From a bacterium (GTDB lineage: Bacteria; Chloroflexota; Dormibacteria; Aeolococcales; Aeolococcaceae): DNA of 33,858 bases. The stretch covers positions 1-33,858 of the forward strand of contig JACWAJ010000022.1 of assembly GCA_014874355.1 (NCBI GenBank), given 5' to 3'. The notes under the pieces were generated by a model. It had not been told where the DNA came from. It did not search any database and worked only from the letters and a program-made list of their open reading frames with translations. The first letter of the stretch is position 1. The number at the start of each line of letters is the position of its first letter. The position numbers were made by a program, and so were the translations under genes. Positions 8,667-18,238 of this stretch are shown piece after piece.

Positions 8667-10183
8667 CCACTGCCGCCGTCCACAGCGTCCTCCAACGTCA
8701 CGGCCTGGAGGGGGTCGTTCCCGCGCTACGCGACCACCTCGTACAGCAACGATGGTTCGGCGGCCGGGAACGCGGCGTGGACCGCATCGACATCGCAGAC
8801 ATAGCCGAGATGCACGACAAGGAACCCACGTGTCTCTGGCTCGGCATTAGAACTCACTACACCGATGGCGGCTCCGACCTGTACAGCGTCCTGGTGGGCA
8901 TTTGCAATGCCGACCACACCATGGCTCAGGTCGATGCCAGGTACCGAATCGCCACCCTTGAACACGATGGCCTAAAGCGGGTGGTCTACGACGCACTTGC
9001 CGACAACGACTGCTCCCTCCTGCTCTTCGAATTGATGTTGCGCGGTGAGCAACGCGCCACGTCTGCGGCGACGATCCGAGCGGAGGCAAACCCCAAGGTA
9101 TCCCCGGATCTCGACCCCACCGCAATCCGGCTCATCAGCGGTGAGCAGAGCAACACATCGCTCGCTCGCGGACAGAGTGAGTTCTTCAAGTGGGTGCGGC
9201 GAATCGAGCCCGGACCATCCATTGAAACGGAGATGCTCGACGCGCTACGTCAAGGCGACTTCGTCCATATGCCAGAGCAACTTGGCGGTATCGACTACAT
9301 CCGCAGCAATGTCCCCCCAACCCGTCTTGCCCACCTACAACGGTACGTGCACAACACCAGCGAGGGTTGGGCGCTGGCGCTGACGTCGCTGCGCGATCTC
9401 TACGCCTCCGCCGAGGCCTCTGGCGCTCGCACACTGCAGGAGCGGCTCGCTGCCGTCGCCTGTCAGGGTGGCAACTTCACCTCCGAAGCAATCCGGCTCG
9501 GCGAGGTCACGGCGGACATGCACGTGGCACTCGCATCCCCCACACTCACCGGTGCATCGACCCCTGTAGTCATCACCCCAGAGATGCTGGAAGGCTGGGC
9601 CGGCACGATGACCGCGGAACTGGACCGCCTTCTCGCATCGAGCAATCCCCAGATCCACCCGCTGCGTCCTCACCGCGACGCACTGACTCAGTGCTTTGAA
9701 GCGCTGCGTCACAGCGAGGAGGCCTGTGTGGCAACGCGAATCCATGGGGATTACCACCTGGGCCAGGTGCTGCGCACAGATGCCGGCTGGCTCGTGATCG
9801 ACTTCGAAGGTGAACCCGCACGCCCGCCGGCTGAGCGACGGTTGCGATGGTCGCCGCTGCGGGATGTGGCCGGCATGCTGCGTTCCTTCGATTACGCGGC
9901 TGCGGCTGCGCTCATGGAGCGCACCTCGCCGGCAGATCCAACCTGGCACGATCTCTTGGCCCAAGGCGATGCCTGGGCTAAAACCAATCGAGATGCTTTC
10001 TGGAACGCTTACATGGCAAGCATCGGCAATGCCGCACTGCCGTTTCCGAGCGCGAATTTCGCGTTGACCCTACGGCGTGCATTCGAGGTGCAGAAAGCGG
10101 TTTACGAGGTCACCTACGAACTGGGACACCGCCCTGATTGGGTCGGCATCCCGCTTGGTTTTTTGTTGGAGGTAGCGCAGTGA
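8663..10183 (+). CDS. mak: maltokinase (Pep2-type)
   Basis: Maltokinase phosphorylates maltose with ATP to give maltose-1-phosphate, the donor for GlgE. The 506-aa protein has the aminoglycoside-kinase-like C-lobe with the catalytic HGDYHLGQ motif (D363) and the metal-binding DFEGEP motif (D380, E382). The N-terminal region contains [10 protein letters not shown], typical of Pep2/Mak cap domains. The ATG at 8663 overlaps the treS TGA (ATGA) and follows AGGAG (8650-8654), so the longer upstream frame is not used. Its own TGA overlaps the glgB GTG. Confidence 0.94.
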   Translation: MTTAAVHSVLQRHGLEGVVPALRDHLVQQRWFGGRERGVDRIDIADIAEMHDKEPTCLWLGIRTHYTDGGSDLYSVLVGICNADHTMAQVDARYRIATLEHDGLKRVVYDALADNDCSLLLFELMLRGEQRATSAATIRAEANPKVSPDLDPTAIRLISGEQSNTSLARGQSEFFKWVRRIEPGPSIETEMLDALRQGDFVHMPEQLGGIDYIRSNVPPTRLAHLQRYVHNTSEGWALALTSLRDLYASAEASGARTLQERLAAVACQGGNFTSEAIRLGEVTADMHVALASPTLTGASTPVVITPEMLEGWAGTMTAELDRLLASSNPQIHPLRPHRDALTQCFEALRHSEEACVATRIHGDYHLGQVLRTDAGWLVIDFEGEPARPPAERRLRWSPLRDVAGMLRSFDYAAAAALMERTSPADPTWHDLLAQGDAWAKTNRDAFWNAYMASIGNAALPFPSANFALTLRRAFEVQKAVYEVTYELGHRPDWVGIPLGFLLEVAQ

Positions 10184-12360
10184 AAGCCATACCTCAAGCC
10201 AGCTTCGAGGCTGACGTCTCGAGCCTACGCAACGGCACCCACCACTCGCCTCACTCGTTTCTCGGGCCCCACCCCGATGGCGACCTAACCATCGTCCGTG
10301 CCTACCATCCCGACGCGATCGCCGTCGAGATTGCCACCAAAGACGGCGTCTTTCCCGCTCGTCGCATCCATCCCGGTGGCCTCTTCGAGGCGCGAGTACC
10401 GGTGCGCGATCTGCCGGGTTACCGTCTGCGTTTCACCTCGCCGGCGCAGAAATGGGAGGCCGACGACCCCTATCGTTTCCTGCCCACACTTGGCGAACTG
10501 GATCTCCACCTCATCACCGAGGGCCGGCACCGCGAACTATGGCGGCGTCTGGGCGCTCGCATACTGGAACACCAGGGGGTGGTGGGAGTCGCCTTCGCTG
10601 TCTGGGCGCCCAACGCGAGTGGCGTTCATGTCGTTTCTGACGCAAACTTCTGGGACGACCGCACCCTGCCAATGCGTTCGCTGGGCGCATCAGGCGTGTG
10701 GGAGTTGTTCGTCCCCAACGCTCATCCCGGAACCAAGTACAAGTTCCGGGTGACCGGGGCGGGTGGACGTCAGAAGCTGAAGTCCGACCCTCTGGCGCGA
10801 TTCCAGGAGTCGTCACCGGCCCGAGCATCAATTGTCGAGGACAGCCATTACGCGTGGAGTGACGTCGACTGGCTGCAAGCACGAGCCACGGGCAATCCCG
10901 TCGAAAAGCCACTGTCCATCTACGAACTCCACCTGGGTTCCTGGCGGCGCGGTGACGGCGACCGAGTCCTTGGCTACCGCGACATCGCGGAGCAGCTGGT
11001 GACATCGTGCCGCGACATGGGCTTCACGCATGTGGAATTGATGCCCGTGGCCGAACACCCCTTCACGGCCTCGTGGGGCTACCAGGTCACCAACTACTAC
11101 GCACCCACATCTCGCTACGGCACGCCTGACGACTTCCGCTGGTTCGTCGACCATCTCCACCAGCACGGCATCGGTGTCATCGTCGATTGGGTGCCGGCCC
11201 ACTTCCCCCGCGACGATTGGGCGCTGGCCGGCTTCGACGGCACCGCACTCTACGAACACGCTGATCCGCGACGCGGTTCCCACCCGGACTGGGGCACGTT
11301 GATCTTCAACTACGGGCGCAACGAAGTGCGCAACTTCCTGGTGGCCAACGCGCGTTACTGGATGGACGAGTTCCATATCGACGGGCTGCGCGTCGATGCC
11401 GTAGCTTCCATGCTCTACCTCGACTACTCCCGCAAGGCAGGCGAGTGGGTGCCCAACATCTACGGCGGCCGCGAGAACCTTGAAGCCATCGCCTTCCTGC
11501 GTGAGTTCAACGAGATCGTCCATGCCGACTTTCCCGGCGCCATCACCATCGCAGAGGAATCGACCGATTGGCCTGGCGTCTCCCGACCAACCGTGAGCGG
11601 GGGACTCGGTTTCACGTTCAAGTGGAACATGGGCTGGATGCACGACACCCTTGACTACATGAGCAAGGACGCCGTATTCCGCCGCTACCATCACAACCAA
11701 CTAAGTTTCGGCCTGTGGTATGCATGGTCGGAGAACTTCGTGCTGCCGCTCTCGCACGACGAAGTCGTCCACAGCAAGGGTTCTCTCGTCGGCAAGATGA
11801 GCGGTGACATGTGGCAGAAGTTCGCCAACCTACGAGCCCTGCTCGGCTGGATGTGGGCTCACCCCGGCAAGAAACTCCTTTTCGCAGGCTGCGAGTTCGG
11901 CCAGATCGCAGAATGGTCGCACGACAACCCGCTTGACTGGCATCTTCTGGACGACGACCGCCATGCCGGTGTGCAACGGCTGGTGTGCGATATCGGAGCC
12001 CGTTATAGGGAAACCGCCGCGCTCTTCGAGCGCGACGCATCGCCTGCGGGGTTCCATTGGCTCGACGTCGGCAATGCCGACCAGAACGTCATCAGCTTCA
12101 CACGTTTTGACGCCCACGGTTACCCTGGCATCGTGTGCATCGCCAACTTCTCGCCGATCGTGCACACCAGCTTCCGCGTCGGGCTACCGCGGCCAGGCAC
12201 ATGGCGCGAGATTCTGAACACCGATGCCACACCGTATGGTGGGAGCGGTCAGGGCAACCTCGGTGCCGTCACGACCGAGCCCGTACCCTGGCATGGTTGC
12301 GGAGATTCGGCGTTGATGACACTGCCGCCACTGGCAACACTCTGGCTCAGCCCGGAATGA
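10180..12360 (+). CDS. glgB: 1,4-alpha-glucan branching enzyme
   Basis: GlgB makes alpha-1,6 branches in the glucan that GlgE lengthens. The 726-aa protein has an N-terminal domain (about 1-105), a CBM48 domain (about 105-215) and a GH13 barrel with nucleophile D406 (GLRVDAVASMLYLDYSR), acid/base E459 (TIAEESTDWP) and LSHDEVVHSKGS. These positions match the E. coli enzyme within one residue from memory. GTG 10180 overlaps the mak TGA and has GGAGG at 10168-10172, seven bases away. It is the last gene of the GlgE operon. Confidence 0.96.
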   Translation: MKAIPQASFEADVSSLRNGTHHSPHSFLGPHPDGDLTIVRAYHPDAIAVEIATKDGVFPARRIHPGGLFEARVPVRDLPGYRLRFTSPAQKWEADDPYRFLPTLGELDLHLITEGRHRELWRRLGARILEHQGVVGVAFAVWAPNASGVHVVSDANFWDDRTLPMRSLGASGVWELFVPNAHPGTKYKFRVTGAGGRQKLKSDPLARFQESSPARASIVEDSHYAWSDVDWLQARATGNPVEKPLSIYELHLGSWRRGDGDRVLGYRDIAEQLVTSCRDMGFTHVELMPVAEHPFTASWGYQVTNYYAPTSRYGTPDDFRWFVDHLHQHGIGVIVDWVPAHFPRDDWALAGFDGTALYEHADPRRGSHPDWGTLIFNYGRNEVRNFLVANARYWMDEFHIDGLRVDAVASMLYLDYSRKAGEWVPNIYGGRENLEAIAFLREFNEIVHADFPGAITIAEESTDWPGVSRPTVSGGLGFTFKWNMGWMHDTLDYMSKDAVFRRYHHNQLSFGLWYAWSENFVLPLSHDEVVHSKGSLVGKMSGDMWQKFANLRALLGWMWAHPGKKLLFAGCEFGQIAEWSHDNPLDWHLLDDDRHAGVQRLVCDIGARYRETAALFERDASPAGFHWLDVGNADQNVISFTRFDAHGYPGIVCIANFSPIVHTSFRVGLPRPGTWREILNTDATPYGGSGQGNLGAVTTEPVPWHGCGDSALMTLPPLATLWLSPE

Positions 12361-12385
12361 ACTCCCACCACTGTTCCAAACCAGC

Positions 12386-12391
12386 TACGCT
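12386..12391 (+). promoter_or_regulatory. candidate -10 element of a leaderless zinc-finger gene
   Basis: TACGCT fits the TAnnnT -10 pattern and ends six bases before the ATG at 12398. There is no Shine-Dalgarno sequence between them. The same layout occurs before purB, metH, the HIT gene and the carboxyltransferase gene, so a leaderless mRNA is inferred. No good -35 is visible. Confidence 0.35.
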
Positions 12392-12397
12392 TACGCG

Positions 12398-12757
12398 ATG
12401 AATTCCGACGCAGTCCGGCTACGCCTACAAGAAGAACGAGAGCGCGTGCTCTACGTGCGTGACGCCGCCAGCCGCTTGCACACCGAGGTCGCCAACTCCG
12501 ATGGCGACACGCTCACCCCCGACGCCCTCACCTCGGAGAAGGCTACCGAGACCATCGGGCGCGAACTCGATGAATCCGTGGCTTCGCACGCCGAGGTGGA
12601 GCTGGAAGAGATCGAAGCCGCACTGGCCCGTCTCGATGCCGGAACCTATGGATTCTGCCAGGAGTGCGGTCTGCCGATCAGCGATGATCGGCTCGAGATC
12701 CTCCCTGCCACCCGCCATTGCGTGGACGACCAGGCCAAGCTCCAGCGCCACCGCTGA
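12398..12757 (+). CDS. DksA/TraR-family zinc finger protein
   Basis: This 119-aa protein belongs to the DksA/TraR group, which bind RNA polymerase in other bacteria. A helical N-terminal part (about 1-75, coiled-coil-like) precedes the finger CQECG, 17 residues, then C. The second CxxC pair is CVDD, so the fourth zinc ligand is Asp instead of Cys. The acidic coiled-coil tip pattern of E. coli DksA is not clear. The ATG lies 37 bp after the glgB stop without a ribosome site, and a -10-like TACGCT stands directly upstream, so it may have its own leaderless transcript. Confidence 0.8.
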   Translation: MNSDAVRLRLQEERERVLYVRDAASRLHTEVANSDGDTLTPDALTSEKATETIGRELDESVASHAEVELEEIEAALARLDAGTYGFCQECGLPISDDRLEILPATRHCVDDQAKLQRHR

Positions 12758-12811
12758 GGATTCCCGGCTACATTGTCCGCGCGATTGTCCGCTTGATGTC
12801 CTCGCGCACGG

Positions 12812-13303
12812 ATGAAACTGTCCTACATGGACAACGGGCCGCTGATCCCATCCGACCTCGTGAGTGGCGGCACGTCGAGCGACGCAAGAGCGGCTAAGGC
12901 GATCGCCAGGCGGCTCTTGCCGGCAGTGCGACGCTTGGAAAAGCATGCGACCCAAGAGTCTGGCGTCTCAGTGCGGCGCATTTCCACGGCCGCCGACGTC
13001 TCCAGTTTTCGCATCGACGTGGCCGACTGCCCCTACTACGCAACCATCACCGAGCACAACGTCATCGAAACCTACGCTGTGGAACACCGCTGTGTAAAAC
13101 CCGGCGAGCCCCGGATGGAGATGCGGCCGGTACTCGTCGAGGTGATGCACGTCTTCACCGTGCACGACGCCGAAGGAACGCTGGTCTCGGCAACCGACGC
13201 GGTTCCCCCTAGCGACAAAACGCTTCCCGACCCGGAGACTTACAGCGTCTTCGGCGACCTCTTCGCCGCCGCCGACCACTTCTCGGCAGGGCACGCGGCC
13301 TAG
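12812..13303 (+). CDS. hypothetical soluble protein
   Basis: This gene encodes a 163-aa protein of unknown function. The middle (about 60-125) alternates in a way expected of beta strands (for example RIDVADCPYYATITEHNVIETYAVEH), while the N- and C-terminal parts look helical. There is no signal peptide or membrane helix. ATG 12812 has no ribosome site; an internal ATG at 12827 is equally possible. The gene is 54 bp downstream of the zinc finger gene and converges on purB. Confidence 0.5.
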   Translation: MKLSYMDNGPLIPSDLVSGGTSSDARAAKAIARRLLPAVRRLEKHATQESGVSVRRISTAADVSSFRIDVADCPYYATITEHNVIETYAVEHRCVKPGEPRMEMRPVLVEVMHVFTVHDAEGTLVSATDAVPPSDKTLPDPETYSVFGDLFAAADHFSAGHAA

Positions 13304-13365
13304 ACGCCGAGAAATCCGCACCCGGCCACCGCGATTTCTCAGCGCAAATAAAGGATCCGGCTCAC

Positions 13366-13382
13366 GGCGGGCCAAGCCCGCC
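13366..13382. terminator. hairpin between convergent genes
   Basis: GGCGGGC-CAA-GCCCGCC forms a perfect 7-bp GC stem with a 3-nt loop. It lies between the stop of the plus-strand hypothetical gene (13303) and the stop of purB (13421, minus). There is no T-run on either side, so it may act as a weak or factor-assisted two-way terminator. Confidence 0.4.
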
Positions 13383-13420
13383 TACGCCGGCAGAGTTGCT
13401 CAGCAGACTTCTGGCTCGTG

Positions 13421-14716
<1,296 letters not shown>

Positions 14717-14724
14717 GTGACCGA

Positions 14725-14752
14725 ATTCTAACTGCCGTGGCGGAAGTGTCAC
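14725..14752 (-). promoter_or_regulatory. purB promoter, leaderless layout
   Basis: On the minus strand GTGACA (14747-14752) and TAGAAT (14725-14730) are separated by 16 bp. The -10 box ends eight bases before the purB GTG, so transcription should begin at or next to the start codon. This is the best promoter of this type in the window. Confidence 0.55.
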
Positions 14753-14813
14753 GACGGGGTTACCCGATCGCAGACTTCCTGGTCTCAACGCTATGCTCGC
14801 ACTGGAGGGATAA

Positions 14814-15449
14814 ATGCGCCACGCCGACAAGGCCCAAGTGCCGGCCCGCTTCGTCTCGCGACGGAACGGTATGGTAGCGCGCGCCCCGCGGCGGCGTCAT
14901 GGCGGCCAGGCCATGATCGAGTTCGCCTTCGCCGTCTTTATCCTGTTCATATCGATCTTTGCCGCGATAGCCTCATCGCTCTGGGCCATCGAGAGTATGG
15001 GGGCGGTCTATGCAGAGGAAACCGGCCTGCACATGGCCGCCTCCGCACAGGGGACTGGCGTGCTGTCCGGGCACAACTACCGGGTGAGCCCGACGATCAT
15101 CACCAAGGTGGTGGAACAACTCAAGCCGTCGATGATGGGCACCAATGTGGTATCCGGGCCAATAACGGGAGATGGCCGCTGCGTCAACACCACCGTCGCA
15201 CAGGTTGCCAACGCCCACAACAGCCCCACGGTGGAGGTCTGCGCGGAAATAGTCCCAGACTCGACCACCTACTGGCCAAAGGGGTCTTCGATTCCAACGT
15301 ATCACTATGACTTCCAGCCCCAGCAGGTCCGGTTCTACGTCATGGGCTGCGCCAATGTCATGGTGCCGATGGTCCCGTTATTCTGCCCCGGCGGCCGCGG
15401 CGTTCCCATCAACAACTTTGCCGCCAGTCAGGAATTGGTGTTCAGTTGA
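14814..15449 (+). CDS. TadE-like pilus/secretion protein
   Basis: This 211-aa protein has a basic N-terminus, the TadE-type motif GGQAMIEFAFAVFIL (about 30-44) and one membrane helix (about 34-56). A 150-residue extracellular part with four or five cysteines follows. TadE-like proteins are minor pseudopilins of tight-adherence pili or envelope proteins exported with them. ATG 14814 has a strong GGAGGG (14804-14809). The TGA overlaps the next start (TGATG). No Tad ATPase, prepilin peptidase or secretin lies beside it, so its partners must be elsewhere. Confidence 0.75.
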   Translation: MRHADKAQVPARFVSRRNGMVARAPRRRHGGQAMIEFAFAVFILFISIFAAIASSLWAIESMGAVYAEETGLHMAASAQGTGVLSGHNYRVSPTIITKVVEQLKPSMMGTNVVSGPITGDGRCVNTTVAQVANAHNSPTVEVCAEIVPDSTTYWPKGSSIPTYHYDFQPQQVRFYVMGCANVMVPMVPLFCPGGRGVPINNFAASQELVFS

Positions 15450-16066
15450 TGACACACCACCCGCGCCACCGCCACGCCAATGCTCAGGCCACCATTGAGA
15501 TGGCCATGACGCTGGGCATCATGCTGACCCTGGCCTTCAACTTCATCGCCGTCATGGTCATTGTCAAAGGTCAGAACCAGTTGCAGTCGGCGCTCAGTCT
15601 GGCCGCGCAATCGTCGCTCACCGCACAGGTGGACGATCCCTACGACGCCTGCGTCTACGCATCCCGGACCTTCTGGTCGACCATCTACGCCCAACCCTCC
15701 CTGGCCGAGGCCGGAACCACGGGAAGCAGCAATTACTGTGGGGGTGGCATCAGCCACGACCCCTTCCCCTGGTATGGGATTCCCAGGAGCATGGAGGCGC
15801 AGCCACCGACCAACTCCACATTCAAGATCACAGATTTCTCGTGCTCTTCAACCGACCCAATGCATGACTACTACACCAGTACTGGCATCAACGGTCCGGG
15901 CGCCGTCACATGCACGGCCACACAGAAGTTCACCCTACAAGGCCAGCTCCCCTTCCTCGCCACCGGAGATCCGACATTCACTGCCATTGCCACCGCCACG
16001 CCAGGGCAGACGCGCCAGTGCAACCCCTATAGCCCCAGTTTCCGTAATAACCAAAGCATATGTTGA
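15449..16066 (+). CDS. TadE-like pilus/secretion protein, second copy
   Basis: This 205-aa protein has the same plan as its neighbour: a basic His-rich start, NAQATIEMAMTLGIML (about 12-27), one membrane helix to about residue 43, then a Cys-containing extracellular domain rich in Ser, Thr and Pro. ATG 15449 overlaps the preceding TGA, and no separate ribosome site is visible, so it is probably translated by coupling. It overlaps the following gene by 7 nt. Confidence 0.7.
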   Translation: MTHHPRHRHANAQATIEMAMTLGIMLTLAFNFIAVMVIVKGQNQLQSALSLAAQSSLTAQVDDPYDACVYASRTFWSTIYAQPSLAEAGTTGSSNYCGGGISHDPFPWYGIPRSMEAQPPTNSTFKITDFSCSSTDPMHDYYTSTGINGPGAVTCTATQKFTLQGQLPFLATGDPTFTAIATATPGQTRQCNPYSPSFRNNQSIC

Positions 16067-16581
16067 CGCTCCCGCGACGACGCCGCCACCGTAGCCACGG
16101 CCAGATCATCATCATCTTCGCCCTGATGCTGACCACCTTCCTCTTCGGCTTGGTCGTCGCCGTCATCGATCTGTCCACGATCTACGGAGCGGAGTCCAAG
16201 TTCGCCCGGGCGGCCCAAAACGGCGCCGTCGCCGGCGCCGCCCAGGTCGACGTCGACACGTTCATTGCCACGGGTCAAGTCACCATTCTGCCGGGGAGCG
16301 GTCCAGCAGTTTGCCGTTCGACCATCACCCAAGAGCTCCGTGATCCAACCACCCACCAGTCTCTCCCCAACGTGATCGCAACCTGCACCATCGGGAATCC
16401 TCCCGCCAACGGATTGCCCGGCAACTACCAGATGACCGCCACGGTCAGCCGCCCAATAGACCTTCCCCTCAATTTCCTGGGCGGAGTACTCCCGCCATTC
16501 ACAGTGACCCAGACGTACACCGCGCTGGCCCAGTGCGGATTCACCACACCGGACGCGACGGGATGCACCACGACCCCCTGA
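16060..16581 (+). CDS. TadG-like envelope protein
   Basis: This 173-aa protein starts with basic residues, then HGQIIIIFALMLTTFLFGLVV (one helix), then IDLSTIYGAESKFARAAQNGAVAGAAQVD. That is the layout of Flp pilus assembly TadG-like proteins, where the Ala-rich helix follows the membrane segment. It ends with a Cys pair. It lacks the long VWA domain of full TadG. ATG 16060 overlaps the previous gene by 7 nt. The three genes form one translationally coupled unit. Confidence 0.68.
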   Translation: MLTLPRRRRHRSHGQIIIIFALMLTTFLFGLVVAVIDLSTIYGAESKFARAAQNGAVAGAAQVDVDTFIATGQVTILPGSGPAVCRSTITQELRDPTTHQSLPNVIATCTIGNPPANGLPGNYQMTATVSRPIDLPLNFLGGVLPPFTVTQTYTALAQCGFTTPDATGCTTTP

Positions 16582-16619
16582 CGCGACCCCGGACCCCCAC
16601 ACTCCCCGCACTGACGCGC

Positions 16620-16625
16620 TACTCT
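16620..16625 (+). promoter_or_regulatory. candidate -10 of leaderless HIT gene
   Basis: TACTCT fits TAnnnT, ends eight bases before ATG 16634, and no Shine-Dalgarno sequence intervenes. No clear -35 is seen, so this is a tentative leaderless promoter. Confidence 0.35.
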
Positions 16626-16633
16626 TCACCACC

Positions 16634-17389
16634 ATGAGAGAGGGGACCGAGAGCCAGTCGATTTATCCCTCTAAGCCCGCCCCCCGTGGGCTGGTCACGG
16701 CCGCATGGTCGGGCCGGCGCTGGCAGCCCGACGGCACCGACGTATTCTGCGGCGACCGGCGCAACCTGCCGGAAACGCTTTTCGAGACCGCACACTTCTT
16801 CGCCATACCCGACCTCTTTCCCCTGACCCCGGGTCACATCCTCATCATCCCCAAGCGCCACTACCCCTGCTACGGCGCCGTGCCGGCACGCTTCGAGAGG
16901 GAACTGGAACAGGCGGTGCAACGCGTCCGCGCCTTCCAGCAAGACGACATGGGCCTGGAACCGCTCATCTGGGAGAACGGCGGGTCGGCAGCGGGACAGA
17001 GTGTCCGCCACGCCCACCTCCACATCATCCCCATGCCCAAGACGGTGAGCGCATTGCCCGACCCCAAGCAAGCACTGCCCATCGCCACGGGCTTGACCGC
17101 CATCCGCCACTGGTGGCACAGCCATAAAGGCGGCCGGCCCTATCACCTGGTGGATTTCCGCGGTGAACGACGTCTGCTTCCCGGCGGCAGCCCCGACGTC
17201 TACGACGTCAACCTCCTCAAGACCCAGGTCCTGAACGTCGAGGTGGCCCCCGACGGCCGCCACTGGGTACGCAAGCCCAACCCGACCAGTGTTGCCGGCA
17301 CCGTGATGCGCTTCCGCCGCTGGGAAATGTCTCATCCGGACGTCTCGCAACATCCGCGCAGGGGACCCGGCGCCGGCTTGGCGGCGTAA
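16634..17389 (+). CDS. HIT-family nucleotide hydrolase/transferase
   Basis: This 251-aa protein has the histidine triad HAHLHIIP (H126, H128, H130), the active site of nucleotidyl hydrolases and transferases. The N-terminal half has the expected HIT core (FFAIPDLFPLTPGHILIIPKRH, in two parts around 55-76). A C-terminal extension of about 100 residues (RPYHLVDFRGERRLLPGG and on) is longer than in simple HIT proteins. The substrate cannot be told. No ribosome site precedes the ATG. The TAA stop is part of the target duplication of the element that follows, so the element inserted exactly at the gene end. Confidence 0.85.
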   Translation: MREGTESQSIYPSKPAPRGLVTAAWSGRRWQPDGTDVFCGDRRNLPETLFETAHFFAIPDLFPLTPGHILIIPKRHYPCYGAVPARFERELEQAVQRVRAFQQDDMGLEPLIWENGGSAAGQSVRHAHLHIIPMPKTVSALPDPKQALPIATGLTAIRHWWHSHKGGRPYHLVDFRGERRLLPGGSPDVYDVNLLKTQVLNVEVAPDGRHWVRKPNPTSVAGTVMRFRRWEMSHPDVSQHPRRGPGAGLAA

Positions 17390-17566
17390 GGGTTCACGCC
17401 CGAATAATCTCGGCACCTCCATCTACCGATCCTCGCCGGATGCCAGCGTCGCCTTCTGCGCTTCTCGTTCAGGTACCTACAGGTACCATCACTGCGATGC
17501 TCATCCGGCTCCTTGGCCTCGACGGTTTCGGCGGCGTATCTGCCGAGATTATTCGGGCGTGAACCC
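17390..17566. mobile_element. 177-bp MITE-like element with TAA duplication
   Basis: Perfect 26-bp inverted repeats lie at 17390-17415 and 17541-17566, beginning GGGTTCACGCCC, and both ends are flanked by TAA (17387-17389 and 17567-17569). The 125-bp interior has no useful frame; it includes GGTACC twice within 17 bp. The perfect repeats suggest recent movement or selection. The left TAA is the stop codon of the HIT gene. The transposase that would mobilise it is not in the window. Confidence 0.8.
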
Positions 17567-17659
17567 TAACCCGGCCGCAAAACTCGCGGTAGTGGTCGAT
17601 CGCGTAACGCTTTGCCACTTGTCTCCGTTTGCCAATCAGATGCGCCTGGGAACCGCCCC

Positions 17660-18238
17660 ATGACCCTCCCCAGGGCATATGAGGACCAACTTGTCGAAAG
17701 GGCCAAGGTTGACGCCGAGGCTTTTGGAGAGCTCTACGACTACTACGTCGGGCAGATTCACCGTTTCGTTTACAGCCGGCTCCACGACCCGGCCGCTGCC
17801 GAGGATGTCACCTCCGAGGTCTTCCTCAAAGCGCTACGGGCCGTGGGAAGGTACAAGCCGTCAGGCCCTCCCTTCAGTGCCTGGCTCTACCAGATCGCAA
17901 CCAATGCCGTGAACGACCACTACCGCAGCCGCAAGCCGGCATCCGACATCGACACTGCCCTCGGCATAGCCGATCGGGCCACGCCTCCGGACGAACACGT
18001 CATCCAATCGATCGAGGCCAGGCGCGTCTGGGCGGCCATCGACTCGCTCCCTCGCGCCCAGCGGACGGCGATGGCACTGAAGCTCGGCAACGATCTCAAG
18101 CTGGCGCAGATCGGGGGGATCATGGGCAAGAGCGAAGGGGCCATCAAGCTGCTGATCCACCGCGGCATGGCCGGGGTTAGAGCCCGGCTCGAAGTCGATA
18201 CCTCGCCGGTCGGGGAGAAGGTGGAGGCCGCAAGATGA
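17660..18238 (+). CDS. ECF-type RNA polymerase sigma factor
   Basis: This 192-aa protein has sigma-70 region 2 (about 25-95, including DPAAAEDVTSEVFLKALRA and FSAWLYQIATNAVNDHYR) and region 4 (about 120-175, with LPRAQRTAMALKL and a helix-turn-helix ending GAIKLLIHRGM). It would direct RNA polymerase to a small regulon. ATG 17660 follows GGGA (17648-17651); the frame is open to 17612 but unsupported. Its TGA overlaps the ATG of the next gene (ATGA), the usual layout of an ECF sigma and its membrane-bound regulator. Confidence 0.92.
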   Translation: MTLPRAYEDQLVERAKVDAEAFGELYDYYVGQIHRFVYSRLHDPAAAEDVTSEVFLKALRAVGRYKPSGPPFSAWLYQIATNAVNDHYRSRKPASDIDTALGIADRATPPDEHVIQSIEARRVWAAIDSLPRAQRTAMALKLGNDLKLAQIGGIMGKSEGAIKLLIHRGMAGVRARLEVDTSPVGEKVEAAR

